In this document: positions 40,801 to 50,033 of the stretch, piece after piece
How the letters are laid out: the number at the start of each line of letters is the position of its first letter
How positions within the stretch are numbered: position 1 is the stretch's first letter
DNA from: Lycocorax pyrrhopterus obiensis
Lineage: Eukaryota; Chordata; Aves; Passeriformes; Paradisaeidae
NCBI GenBank assembly: GCA_014706295.1
Contig: JACSVZ010000011.1
Coordinates: forward strand, 4,652,663-4,716,662
Direction of reading: 5' to 3'
DNA: 64,000 nucleotides
Notes under the pieces: model-generated
Database searches by the model: none
What the model saw: the letters and a program-made list of their open reading frames with translations, nothing else
Told to the model about the DNA's origin: nothing
Position numbers and translations under genes: made by a program

Positions 40801-43526
40801 TTCCTCCCACGGAGTACCCCTCCGCTTCTTCTTGCCTCTTTCGGGCGCGATAACCATCGGGGGTCGAGGCGAACCCCAAACGGAGATTCGCCCGTCCCCC
40901 CCCCGCGCCGAGATCGGTCGCCGTCCAGCTCTGCCCGGGGCAGGCAGGGACTGCTAGGTGCCTGGACCTCTGAGCTAGCCAGAACGGCACCTAAAGCAGG
41001 CTGCATCCTGCTTAAAACATGAGAAGCAACAGCAAACCCCACACGTCCTGCCCACTTCCAGCTGCAGGGCAGCAGCTCCGATGCTCTGCTTCCTTTTGTT
41101 GCTCTTTACCAACTCTGTTATCACCCAAAGGTGTTTCGCACAACCAAAGCTGAGCTGCCTCACCTCTGGGTTCTCAGCTGGTAATGAGCTGCCCGGTTAC
41201 CAAGGTTGCGGACCAGCAGAGTCTTCTCGCTGCTGTACTTGACCGGACGCTCTGAGAAGTCCAGCTGGTCGGGGAAGTCCAGGATGGCTCGGGCACCAGT
41301 GGCCCGAATTGGCACAATGAACTCTTCCCTTTCAGTGACGCACAGGAGCTGGTGGAAATAATCCTGCAGAAAAAAGAAACTGTCTCAGCACAGGGCATTT
41401 ATCCCCATCTTCAGCATGGGCGAAGACTGTCTCCCACTTCCAGATCCAGTGCAGCTCCACTGAAACCAGCAGAGGTCCTCAAAACCCAGGCCGGATGCCC
41501 AGCGAACAGCCTTGAAGGTTCACTTTCTGCTGAAGGCGCCAATCTCTTGGGACCTCCCGACTCACCTTGTTCTGCTCAGGGGTGAAGAGGACGCGCACAG
41601 TGATAGAGAGGCCCGGTGGCAGCTTACGGTGCACACTGTTGGGGCCCACCAGCTGGAAATAAGGCGAGTCCTCCAAGGTGACCTTCACCTGCTGAGGAAC
41701 CTGCGGGGAAGACATGCAGTGATGGTTTTGCCCTTGTGGAGACAGGTGGGCATGCCCTGGTACCATCCTTAACCACCTTTCTCCGCTCTCCTCTTCCAGC
41801 ACAGTGGGAAACCTCCACGTCCCAGCACTTACCTTGGCCCTGTTCCTCAGAAGCACTGGCATGTCATAGACCTTGCCAGGGGTGTAGTTTTGAAACACCA
41901 CCTCTGGTGGGCAAGCCTGAAATGAGCTCTGCTCTGAGTCAGCTGCTGAGAACTGGAGAGGCAAGAGAGAGAAGGGAGAGGTTCAGCTGCTGGGAGGAAG
42001 ATTCTGCATTGATCGCCAGTGAAGTACAGACTCCGGGTGAGTACATCTGCCCAGCTCACACTGGGGAAACAGTGGCTCTTCCACCCCTGCCCTGGGCTGA
42101 TCAAAAGCTGCTGCACCACACTGAGCAGGCTCAAGCCAAGCTGCTCTTTTGGCACCCTCTTCAAGTATCACATCAAACAGCAAGGGCAGGGAGAGGCTAC
42201 CTTCTGATGGGAGGTCTCACACTTGTCTTGAGGCTGGACAATGGGAGGCAGACTCAGCCTCTTAGTGCTGGCCAGCCTCTCCTTGCTGGTGAGAGACAGC
42301 TCCTTCTGGAAGGCAGAGGGAGTCAGCTGAAAGGCAAAAAAACAGCAAGAGCCTCAGAAATGCCCTTGTTCATAGAGGCTTTTCTTGTTCACTTGCTACT
42401 GATGAATAATTGGTGATCCCAGCCACTAGGACAGCTCTGGAAGCCCTGGAAGTTGCCTGCTGAAATAGTTAACATCAGTAAATGAAGAATGCACAGTGGA
42501 ATACACATACTCCAACCACATGGCTCTGTCCCATTAGCTTCTCTGTGATTTGATGTGACATGCTTGGGGATTTCTGCTCTTTGGGCATTTGTTTCCTCTT
42601 TAGTTTCACTGGCTTGGGCTGGTGACCTTTGCAGAGAGGGGGGACGAGTTATCAGAACTCCCCAAACTCCATCCCTGCACAACGCTCACAACCCACAGCG
42701 TGGAGATGTCACTGCTGGCTGAGTCCGAGGGAGGCAGGAAAGCAGCGCTGTGCCAACCCTGAAGCGCAGCAACGGGTCCAAGTTTCAGTGCTCCCTTTTT
42801 AATTAGCACTTGCTTTCTCTGTCTGGCCTCGCAGACCCCTCCACAGAAGAAAACAGAGAGATGTCCTTGACAGAGCCCCAGCAGCAGGGCATCTCCAGTC
42901 AAGTGAGCTCCAGGACAGCAAAGGGACCTTTGTGGACGGGAAGGAGGAACTGCCCTGCCTCCACTGCTGGGCTGGATCTGTGCCCCACACAGGACACGAG
43001 AGAGAACAGCTGCTTTGGAACCTGTTCTAGCCGGGACCAGCCGTGTCTCTCGAAGCTCCAGGCAGAGTTGGAGCTTCCCCCCCGCCCATGCCGGGTGCCC
43101 AAGGGTGGGTCGGTGAGAGCAGCACAGGTGAGTGTCCGACCTGACAGAAGGAATTACTGTGGCAAAGGGGAGGGAAAGGAGCACACCCTCACGGCTTCGG
43201 CTTTCCATTGGTTTAACTCGGCTCCGGTGGCACAGCCAGGCAAGACGCTGGACTGTCCCTGAAGCAACACACAGCGTTCCCTACTGCACCACGACAGCCC
43301 CCACCAGCAGGAGCACGGCACAAAGAGGTGGGGAGGGGGTCTGCAGCTTCCCGGTGCTGCTGCACAACACGAGGGGCAGGGAGAGGAGGGACACGAGGGC
43401 AGTTTCCAGCCTTAACACTGCTCAAGCCCAGTCACAGCGAGTACTCACAGTCAGAGGTTTCTCTGCCTCTCTGCCGAGCTTTCGAGTATGAGGTCCCACC
43501 ACTCTGCCCTGGAATCCAGAAGCCAT
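15044..43526 (-). CDS. HYDIN: HYDIN-like gene: 27 exons of the N-terminal part of an axonemal central-pair protein
   Basis: HYDIN is a giant protein of the ciliary central-pair apparatus, built of ASH/MSP-like Ig domains and needed for normal beating of motile cilia. Minus-strand exons, in order: 43449-43526, 42201-42326, 41833-41952, 41566-41700, 41164-41363, 39603-39727, 38839-39040, 38224-38407, 37773-37872, 37149-37267, 35874-36097, 34922-34989, 33906-34138, 33073-33173, 30753-30888, 30139-30303, 27824-27976, 25133-25374, 24513-24768, 23408-23545, 23097-23240, 22295-22608, 19754-19871, 18388-18486, 17466-17675, 16537-16674, 15044-15221. Every boundary is GT-AG, all phases join, and about 1,435 codons carry no stop. 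The order is collinear with human HYDIN residues from the start to roughly 1,500 of about 5,100. No later exon appears; exon 27 ends in phase 1 and reading on hits a stop at 14991-14993. It could be a functional short paralogue, a recent segmental copy, one half of a split gene, or an assembly join. Confidence 0.9.
15185..15530 (-). repeat. Inverted repeat, right arm, spanning the HYDIN exon 27 acceptor
   Basis: Partner of 11980-12319 in inverted orientation. It covers the first 12 codons of exon 27 and about 310 bp of the upstream intron. The 2.87 kb between the arms contains the CMTR2 fragment and the repeated motif. Confidence 0.9.
18740..18800 (+). mobile_element. CR1 3' end remnant
   Basis: Shows the CR1 tail pattern (TCTCTGAAGGTCCCTTCCAA ... 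GGATTCTAGGA). It lies in HYDIN intron 23, antisense to the gene. Confidence 0.65.
18817..19046. repeat. Perfect 115-bp tandem duplication
   Basis: Two adjacent copies, 18817-18931 and 18932-19046, both starting TCCCTGGTTTACTCGTGC. I see no difference between them. Located in HYDIN intron 23. It is either a very recent duplication or an assembly duplication. Confidence 0.95.
19935..20708 (+). mobile_element. Probable solo LTR
   Basis: Has LTR layout: a TATA box (GGTATAAAAC at about 20398-20407), an ATTAAA signal at 20631-20636, and an AT-rich 3' part. The ends are approximate: TGTTAAATAAG at 19935 and TTATGACA at 20708 are candidates but no target duplication is visible. It sits in HYDIN intron 22, antisense to the gene. 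Confidence 0.5.
22295..27976 (-). CDS. HYDIN: HYDIN exons 17-22
   Basis: Exon 17: GPVVYVSPREINFGTILVLK. Exon 18: SIEPSKGVVPANEEVTVNVT and TANLNDTVQF. Exon 19: FKVTNKGRRIHRLYWS followed by a variable basic linker and LRPGQTVEMVLEG. Exon 20: VKEQLLCHALVG...DVTCEF. Exon 21: LQYQPLSLKNTCSLPLSIVL. Exon 22: NDLNSWVAERALRVCFVGHP and AVDFGCIVNDTKQVLYMEMT. All correspond to consecutive HYDIN ASH units. Confidence 0.9.
24909..24936. repeat. Short (CCACAG)n run
   Basis: About four and a half copies of a hexamer within HYDIN intron 18, next to exon 19. Confidence 0.8.
27240..27747 (+). mobile_element. Probable solo LTR
   Basis: Runs from TGTTGGCTCTG to TTTCTCACA with a TATA-like CTGTATAAGGG near 27598-27608 and GATAAACAG near the 3' end. 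A 43-bp direct duplication (27238-27280 and 27281-27323, near-identical) marks the 5' end, so the true start may be the second copy. No target duplication was found. It lies in HYDIN intron 17, antisense. Confidence 0.5.
30139..36097 (-). CDS. HYDIN: HYDIN exons 11-16
   Basis: Exon 11 carries GCCFTFLPQEGIVAPGGLQA and GSPEPLSLTIR. Exon 12 is a 68-bp exon with HFDVPALHFGDVSFG, a hallmark HYDIN ASH strand. Exon 13 gives NTSLAPVAFNLCIPEDG and PREFHIDPCSGTLPPLGS. Exon 14 (VTLCSNTVGEYKLELVVEVD), exon 15 (IVPPLQVLNPVVTFGQCCLK) and exon 16 (SVPSGIIKAHSSVEIPLALE) follow without a break. A solo LTR lies in the intron between exons 14 and 15. Confidence 0.9.
31155..32037 (-). mobile_element. Solo LTR (31160-32032) with 5-bp target duplication
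   Basis: Reverse complement of the LTR at 916-1827, with TG...CA ends at 31160 and 32032 and the direct repeat CCCCT on each side (31155-31159 and 32033-32037). This is a clean solo LTR left by recombination of a provirus. It is 873 bp and differs from the left copy mainly in the T-run and AT-run lengths. It lies in HYDIN intron 14, in the same orientation as the gene. The 5-bp duplication fits an ERVL-type integrase, though other classes can give it. Confidence 0.93.
37149..39727 (-). CDS. HYDIN: HYDIN exons 6-10
   Basis: Exon 6 (PFSVTPAVGTLGIGDAVQVT) completes an Ig-like strand set. Exon 7 reads ITLDRNDVTLKKTYITLSN and ARFQWKALDTQEEQ. Exon 8 is the conserved linker. Exons 9-10 (EGEIRPNCSAEITVFFKP, LHFEFQELDIGKVSVGA) form the next ASH unit. 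Each residue block has a counterpart in the same order in mammalian HYDIN. Confidence 0.9.
40540..40960 (+). mobile_element. LTR and leader fragment of a gammaretrovirus-like ERV
   Basis: AATAAA at 40791-40796 is followed by a U5-like stretch with TTTCGGGCGCGATAACCA ending at 40856, then a GGGGGTCGAGGCG sequence where a primer-binding site would start, and a GC-rich leader to about 40960. The 5' end of the LTR is unclear (TGTACCCCC at 40540 is one option). No gag reading frame follows. It sits in HYDIN intron 5, antisense to the gene. Confidence 0.6.
41164..43526 (-). CDS. HYDIN: HYDIN exons 1-5: N-terminus and first ASH-type domain
   Basis: Exon 1 gives 26 codons from ATG 43526-43524 (MASGFQGRVVGP...). 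Exon 2 carries the KELSLTSKERLA...TSHQK segment typical of the HYDIN N-terminus. Exons 3-5 form the first ASH-like unit: PPEVVFQNYTPGKVYDMPV, then SPYFQLVGPN, VRVLFTPEQNKDYFHQLLCV and RATGARAILDFPDQLDFSER. Exon 1 ends ACT|GTGAGTAC. Introns are short (132-1,122 bp), as usual in birds. Confidence 0.92.
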
Positions 43527-43574
43527 TCTGGAGAATGTCTTGGATGGATGAGCCGTGTCAAAGTGATGTCAAAG

Positions 43575-43582
43575 TGACGTCA
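43575..43582 (-). promoter_or_regulatory. Palindromic CRE (TGACGTCA) upstream of HYDIN exon 1
   Basis: Full 8-bp cAMP response element palindrome 49 bp upstream of the HYDIN ATG, next to a near-copy (TGATGTCA at 43564-43571). Function is inferred from sequence alone. Confidence 0.5.
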
Positions 43583-43771
43583 ATGTGCCTGGTCTAACTG
43601 CCAGAAATTAGCCTTGAAGTCACCAAAGGCTGCTTGAAGGCTGCAGACAACCTGCAAGATCGGAGTCCAGCCAAGGAACTGCCACTGTGACTGTGCTAAC
43701 ATCAACACAATGAGTCGCTGTCTCCTCGTTGGCGGTTCCACAGACATCAACGGAACTGGGACACAATGGAT

Positions 43772-43784
43772 GGAACCCAGCAAC
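43772..43784 (-). promoter_or_regulatory. X-box-like RFX site upstream of HYDIN
   Basis: GGAACCCAGCAAC matches the RFX X-box (GTNRCC-N-RGYAAC) with one mismatch in the left half. It lies about 245 bp upstream of the ATG. RFX factors drive many motile-cilium genes, which fits HYDIN. Confidence 0.4.
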
Positions 43785-45310
43785 GGGGCACAACCCGGGT
43801 CTATGTGTGGGCGGAGCCTGGGCAGTGAGCGGGCAGAGCAGGAGAGGAGAGAGCTCAGAGCTTGACGCTGGCCAAAGCACACTCGTGTCTGTGCTCCTGG
43901 GCTGCTGCTCTGCTGCACGATGTGCACGTCAGTGTTCCTGCTGGAACGCTACGACCTTCCCAGTGTGCGCCTGCTTCTTTAGTATATCAAAAAGAAATAG
44001 CCGGTGGTGTCCCTCTGAGGGGATGAGGGAAGATGACCCTTTGCTACATGGGCCAGAGGAGTCAGTGCTTGGGTTTCTCTACAGGAAGACAAATCCTCTC
44101 AGCACTCCTTGGCAGCTCCTGCTGCTTGTCCGCAGTGTATTTAATCTTAGTTTTACATGAAATGTGGTCATACATGCTCTGGAGAAGTGAACACTGCTGG
44201 GGGATTGAGGAGGGGTCAGGGCATCTGCTACTGTGGCACACAGTCTTGGTCACACATCCCGCCTCAAGCTGCTGCCACTGGAACCCCTCAGCCTCTGCCG
44301 AGACCCAGAGGGTGACCAAGACCACTGGTCATGAGCTTCCCAGGGGCTTGGTTTAACCCTTTCCCAGAAGTGGCTTTTCCTTGAAATACTTTACCTGGAA
44401 ATTGGAGAAGGATCTGTATGGAGCCTGCCCGCAGCTTCCTGCCCTACCAGCCCATGGGTACAGCTCAGAGGAGTTCTTGGCATGAGCTGTTACTTACAAA
44501 AACAAGGTGGGAGAGCAGCCAGATGGGAGCGAATGAGGTGGGGGTGGCAGAAAGGGGAAGAAAACCCAAAACACATCCAGAGTGACATACACAGCCAGTG
44601 GAGAAAGCTATTTTTTGAACTTTTCAGTCAGCCCATTGTCTTGCAGTGAAAGTCCCCTCAGGGCCGGGATATTTCTCTCTGTCCACAGGCTGCACCTCAG
44701 CGAGCAGGAAGTGATACAACAGCACTGAAATCATCTACACGTGGCCTCTCCAGCTGTGGGTCCAGCTCCTGCTTGGCATCCGCAGGAGCCTGGTACCTCC
44801 GCGGGCTGGGCTTGTCCCAGAGGTCCCTCTCCTGCCCTGCCAGTCTCTGGAAGTGTCCAGGACCCGGAGGCAGGTCAGCGTTTGGGAGCCCTGCTTCACC
44901 CATAGCAGCTCCTAGTCAGCAGCATCCTGCTAAGGGGTCTCCTCGTGCTATGGAAACACTTCAGCAGGACAGAGGGGTCTGCTTACTAACTGCGGGATGG
45001 AAGCAGCAAGTTTTAGCCTGGATGCGTCCGCCCAGGAAGCAGTAACTGCCGCACGATGGCATTGTCTGCTGCGGCGAGAGACAGAGGCTCTTCCAGCTCG
45101 GGAAACTCCGCAGGAGCCTCCCCGGGGGCAGGGCGCGGTGGGAGCTCCTCGGGGCCCGCGGGACCCTTTCAAGAGCAGAAAAGGACAAAGGACGTGTGTC
45201 CCTTCCTCACAGCCTGGCACATGAGGGCTGGGGGGCCGGTGCAGCGCCCTGACCGAGAGCCAGGCGTGGCAGCGTTTGTTCCTTATCAGCCATCCGGTGA
45301 GCGTCCAGGG

Positions 45311-45490
45311 GAAGCCCACTTCCCCAACACTGGCCTCTCCCAGAAACAAACTCTCCTGCGAGTCCTCCACGGAGAGTGAATGCTGCTCCTCCTTGGCACC
45401 GGAGTCATCCACGCCTTGCTCCAGGTCCGTGATGTCCAACAGTAAAGATGGTTCACTGCGCTGCAGGGGGCTCCTGTCAAGGAGCACTCG
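45311..45490 (-). other. Exon-like segment (DITDLEQ motif), right-hand copy
   Basis: A minus-strand open frame begins after an acceptor-like CTCCTTGACAG (ending near 45478) and reads EPSLLLDITDLEQGVDDSGA, then SLFLGEASVGEVGF. Related copies lie at 14391-14720. The acidic composition and shared codons suggest a real exon or 5' exon, perhaps of HYDIN or of a neighbouring gene, but no clear donor or start is visible. I do not recognise the protein. Confidence 0.4.
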
Positions 45491-45649
45491 TGTTCAGGGT
45501 AAGGATACACTGCCACTAGACTGGACTAACCCGCTCAGAACGGCTTGTTCCTGATGTAGGCATCTCTCTGTTCCCAGCTCCTGGCTGAGGTGTTCGAGCA
45601 GAACAATCAGAGCCTGGCAGGAACCTACTCTTGCGCTGCATTATTGTAT

Positions 45650-46480
45650 GATGGGGGAGTCACGTTCCACTGAGGGAAACTGCCACGAGTTCTTTTAGAA
45701 TTAGACGGTCAGGAAAGAAATTAAGTCAGCCGAGACAAACATTTATTGGTAACAAAAAAACAAAAAGGAGTTGCCCTACTAAAGAGGGCTAGAAAAGACA
45801 GAGCAAGAGGAAGAAAAATGGGAAAGGAATTGGAGGTGGGGGGGAGGCAGAGAGAGACAGAACGAGAGCTGGCTCGGACACGGACAGGGTTGGACGCAGG
45901 TGGCTCAGGCAGGGACGCAGAGACGAAGCAGGCAGGGCACTGCTCCGGGACACAGGGAGGCAGGACAGACACGAGGGCGAGCAAGAGCCAGTGACGGCCT
46001 CAGCAGGCTGGAGCCAAAGCAAAAACATAAGACACACAAGGCCCCCAGACTCAAAAAGCAAGTCTCAAAGCCCCCGCCCCCCAAAAGCAAAAAGCACAGT
46101 CTCCAAAGCCCCCCACTCAAAAACCAAGTTGCAAAAAAACCCCCACAGCTTGTGGTGCAGTTACTTTTTATGCCCCCTGGCCCCTCCCAAAGTCCGCCTG
46201 CTGGCAGGAGACCATTGGCCCAGTCCAACCTTCCACTGCAGTTCTTTGGTGGAGACTTTGACTGCAGAGTGTCTGTGGAGGGTACGGTGCCTTCGGGGTT
46301 CCCCTGCTGACAGCCTGTCCCACGTGAGACATGAACTGGTTGCCAGGCAAAGTGACTTTCCTCCATCTTCTCCTAGCTGCCTCCTGGACGTGGCACATGT
46401 GCAACCCCTTCCCCATGTGCCTCTGACAGCCAGGGTTGAGACAAATCGAAAGTAAATTGGCTCCTCACAGGGGGTAATAT
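45650..46480 (-). mobile_element. Probable solo LTR upstream of HYDIN
   Basis: On the minus strand: a TATA box (GGCATAAAAAG, about 46164-46173), about 420 bp later AATAAA (45742-45747) followed by TGTTTGTC, and a short U5-like end. The part between has blocks of G-rich and T-rich sequence with repeated GCTTTTT-type motifs (46030-46150). The ends are approximate. It is oriented toward HYDIN exon 1, about 2.1 kb away. Confidence 0.55.
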
Positions 46481-49400
46481 GCTGTCACTGGTTTTGACAC
46501 TGATGTGTCTGTGTCACAGTTTCCCAATTAAGGGCCTCAACTTTCTCTTGTTTTAATGATTTAAGATTACCTCCTCCCTTTTAACTTCAGTTGTTCCCTT
46601 TCTGATGTTGCTCGCCAGCAGCAGGGGATGTGATCACTGTAACTGTCCATGAGAATCTTTGCTAGAATTCTTGGCAGTTCCCGCTAAAACTCGGCAAGAC
46701 TTGGCTCTGCATTTATTTGAGGAGGGCTGTGGTAGCCCAGTTCCTGTCTGCCTGCCCGTCCAGGGAGCTGTCTGACAGTTGTGCTGTTCGGTTGTTTCTG
46801 TAGAGCTTTTCAAGTCTCCTGCAGGGCTCAGTCTCCGTAGCCCTGAAGCTGGAGCATGACTGGAGGAAGTGTGTTCTATGTCCCTGGTGCTTCTCGCCCG
46901 CAGTACCTCAGACCACAGAACACTTAAAAGATTTCTTGCCTGTCCTAAAGGAATGTTTTATTTGGATAGGGCACACACTTTCAAAGTAACTCACAAACCT
47001 CTTTGAACAGCTTCACACAGATTTCTCTTGTGATGTGCTTGCTTCCCATGAGCTGATACCGAATTCTTTTCTTTAGGTGTGCCTGCAGGGCAGTGCCTTT
47101 TGTCTTCATTCCTTCATGTTCCTACCCATACTTCTCTCTCAAAATAGAGAAGGTTCAACACCCCTGCCACCACCACCTTGTTAATATAAGAGAAATATCC
47201 TGCAATGTTGACTTTCTGGAGCACTGTTCATCTTTTCTAGCTAATATTTGTTTCTCCTTTAACTTGAATAACCCATCAGTAAATTTATCTTTTCTAAACT
47301 GGAAAAATTAAACCCTTGAATTAAAGATTTGAAAGTAGTGTAAGCCTGTTCCATCTTCTGCCTAAGGAGGTGACTTGAAGGTGATTAGAGATCCAGCCTC
47401 TTAGTGCAGAAATTCCTTTTTGGACTACACATGCTCGACAGTCCCACTGATTTCAAGGTCTCTGAGGAAACTTGGGTGACGTTCAGCAGAAATAATTCTG
47501 ATGCTGCAGCTCAACCAAGATAGTGTTGGTATTTGGATCTGATTTAGTAACACAATCCCCCTTCTCCAGCTGAGATTCCAGATACTAGTCAGCAAGTCAG
47601 CATCTCCACATTTAAAGAGAGATGTTGGCTCCTTACCTACCATGAAAGGACATTGCTTAGCTCATGGTTAAAATATGAAGCCAGAAGGTTTCTGTATAGT
47701 TTTCTTTTTTTTTTTGGGGGGGGGGCAGGGAGGGATCTAGTTTTATAGTGCAAAATGCCAATTTCCCTAGAAACCTCAGTTTCCTTTGTCCTGACTTCAC
47801 TTCCCATGTTAGTTCTTCCTAACTTTTATTTTTGACTGTAGATGTAAACTGCATTTTGAATTATTTCTTCAAAGAGTAAGGCAAATGCCAGCACTTGTGT
47901 AGTCCACCTTGTACTGTGATTTTACAACGAGACTCGTGGCTGAATTCCAAACTCTTGCCTAAAATGGTTTCCAGTTTTAATTTAAATCATCTGATAAATT
48001 GACCAGCTAGACTTTAGATATAAAATTACCTCAAAGTAAGGGGAAATCAAACTGCATGCTCAGGAAGTAGTTGTGGTCCTTCCACTTTACCCTGAAAGAA
48101 AAAAGGTATCCAGAGTGCCCAAGTTTTCTTGCAGGTTTTCTTACACTGGATAAAAAAGATCAAGCAGGTGATAGTTTACATGGGTACCCAAGGATGGTAT
48201 GTCATACAGGGAGATAGCAGGTGTGAGCTAAAATTCCACATAGGAAGATCATTTCATGAGGACTTTAAAGCCCTTTACTGATGTCTAAAAAAGACAGAAA
48301 TTCCTGAAACACGCAGAGATCACAATCAGACAATGCCAGGACGTTGTGGCAGTAAGCAGTCCCCATTTTCACCCCTTAACTGTGACTTCAAAGTCTCATG
48401 TGGCTAAGTTCTGCCATTCGTCTTTAAATACCTTCTCTGAGCACTTGTCAATGATAGTTCACAACTTACCAACATTCTAATCCATCTGCACAATTTCTAG
48501 ATGGAGAAGAATAAGAATGCTGCCCTTATACAACAAGATACGTTGTCTGTGTTGTGTCTGCAGCCACATCCTACCTTGCTAGCAAGGTTTTCTCTTAAAA
48601 CACAAACTTTGCCACAATGAACGAAGTCTGAGAATGCTCTATGGGCTCTCATCTCCTGACCTTTTCCCCTCAGAATTTCCAAACACTGACAAACCCTGGA
48701 GTTTATTGGACCATTGCTCAAAAGACTGGAGCACTGAAGAATCATTTGTCTCGATTGCAGCCTAGAAGGTTTGCTATGCAGTGTTTACATTAATTTTGTC
48801 TCTAGAAATCACCTTTATCTAACATTTAGCTGTTTATTATTGAAAAGCACATCTGAAATTATGCCAATACTTCTTCAAAGCCCTAAATGATGTCCAGGTG
48901 TTAGAAAGATAAATTACTTGTTGGTAGAATTGCTTTGTTAAGTCTAGGGCTTGACATGCTTCAATGATCTCAGACCTGGGGGAGGTTAGCAAAGCTTGGG
49001 AAGAAGGATGTGCTTCTGATAGTGGGCACTGAGAATGCAGAATTTACAGGCCACAAGGACACTTGGCAGAACTCCCAAGATAAGGAAGAAACTAACAAAG
49101 CCAACTCAGCAACCGTGCTAAAATAACTCCGACTGGGTAGAAGGTAATTCTGGCAGGGGAATTTTGCAACCACCAACTCACAGCCACCGACCCAAGAAAC
49201 CCAGTGACTGAAAAGAGAAAGACTGAGCGTGGGATTAGTTAGCATGAGAAGCCAGAGAATCATTTAACCAATAGAAGGTAGAATACCAATTAATCAGGTA
49301 GCTTATAGCCTGTGAATACTGATGCCTGTGTTTGATAAAATGGTGTGAAGTATTGATGGTCAGAGAGCCAGCCTTTTGTGACTTACCCCTCAGCTCCCTA

Positions 49401-49630
49401 CTTTGCACAAACTAGAGCAGAAAATAGAAATACCTCGCCTTGGTGTGTGAATTGGCACTGTGCAGCGGTCAGCGAGCCCACACTGGGGTGAGAGAAGAAA
49501 CAGAATGGCACAGTCAGTCCTCTTGTGTAGTTACACTGCTGTCAGCAAAGGGTCCAGTTTCAGACTACAATGTCTTTTTTTCCATTATCTTCTAGTGTGG
49601 TGAAATACTGCTACAGATGGAATAAGTAAG
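46481..49630. other. Intergenic, no gene seen
   Basis: AT-rich unique sequence with short random open frames. A T9G10-like run occurs at about 47707-47726. No recognisable repeat family or RNA gene. Confidence 0.55.
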
Positions 49631-49631
49631 T

Positions 49632-50033
49632 CATAGAATCACAGGATCATAGAATGGTTTGGGTTGGAAGGGGCTTTGAAGGTTACCTCATTCCAACCCC
49701 CTGCCATGGGCAGGGACACCTTCCACTGGACCAGGTTGCTCCAAGCCCCGTCCAACCTGACCTTGGACACTTCCAGGGATGGAGCAGCTACAGCTTCTCT
49801 GGGCACCCTGTGCCAGGGCCTCACACTCATAGTACAGGATTTATTCCTAATATCCATTATGAACCTACTCTCTGTCAGTATGAAGCAATTCCCCCTTGTC
49901 TTGTCACTCCAGGCCCTTGTAAATAGTCTCTCTCCATCTTTGTTGCAGGCTTCTTCAGGTACTGGAAAGATTCAGCTAGATAGCCCCAAAGCTTCTCTTC
50001 TCCAGGCTGAACAATCCTAATTCTCTCAGCCTT
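49632..50033 (-). mobile_element. CR1 LINE, 5'-truncated, about 400 bp
   Basis: The left end is the reverse complement of the CR1 3' tail (ATAGAATCACAGGATCATAG ... GGTTTGGGTTGGAAGG). The body continues with typical CR1 sequence to CTCTCAGCCTTCCC. 5' truncation is normal for this family. Confidence 0.9.

Larger units (their letters stand above)
43527..45285. other. HYDIN 5' flank, no further gene seen
   Basis: Moderately GC-rich. It contains the putative promoter motifs listed separately. Open frames on both strands have no recognisable homology. A non-coding first exon of HYDIN could lie here but cannot be placed. Confidence 0.5.
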
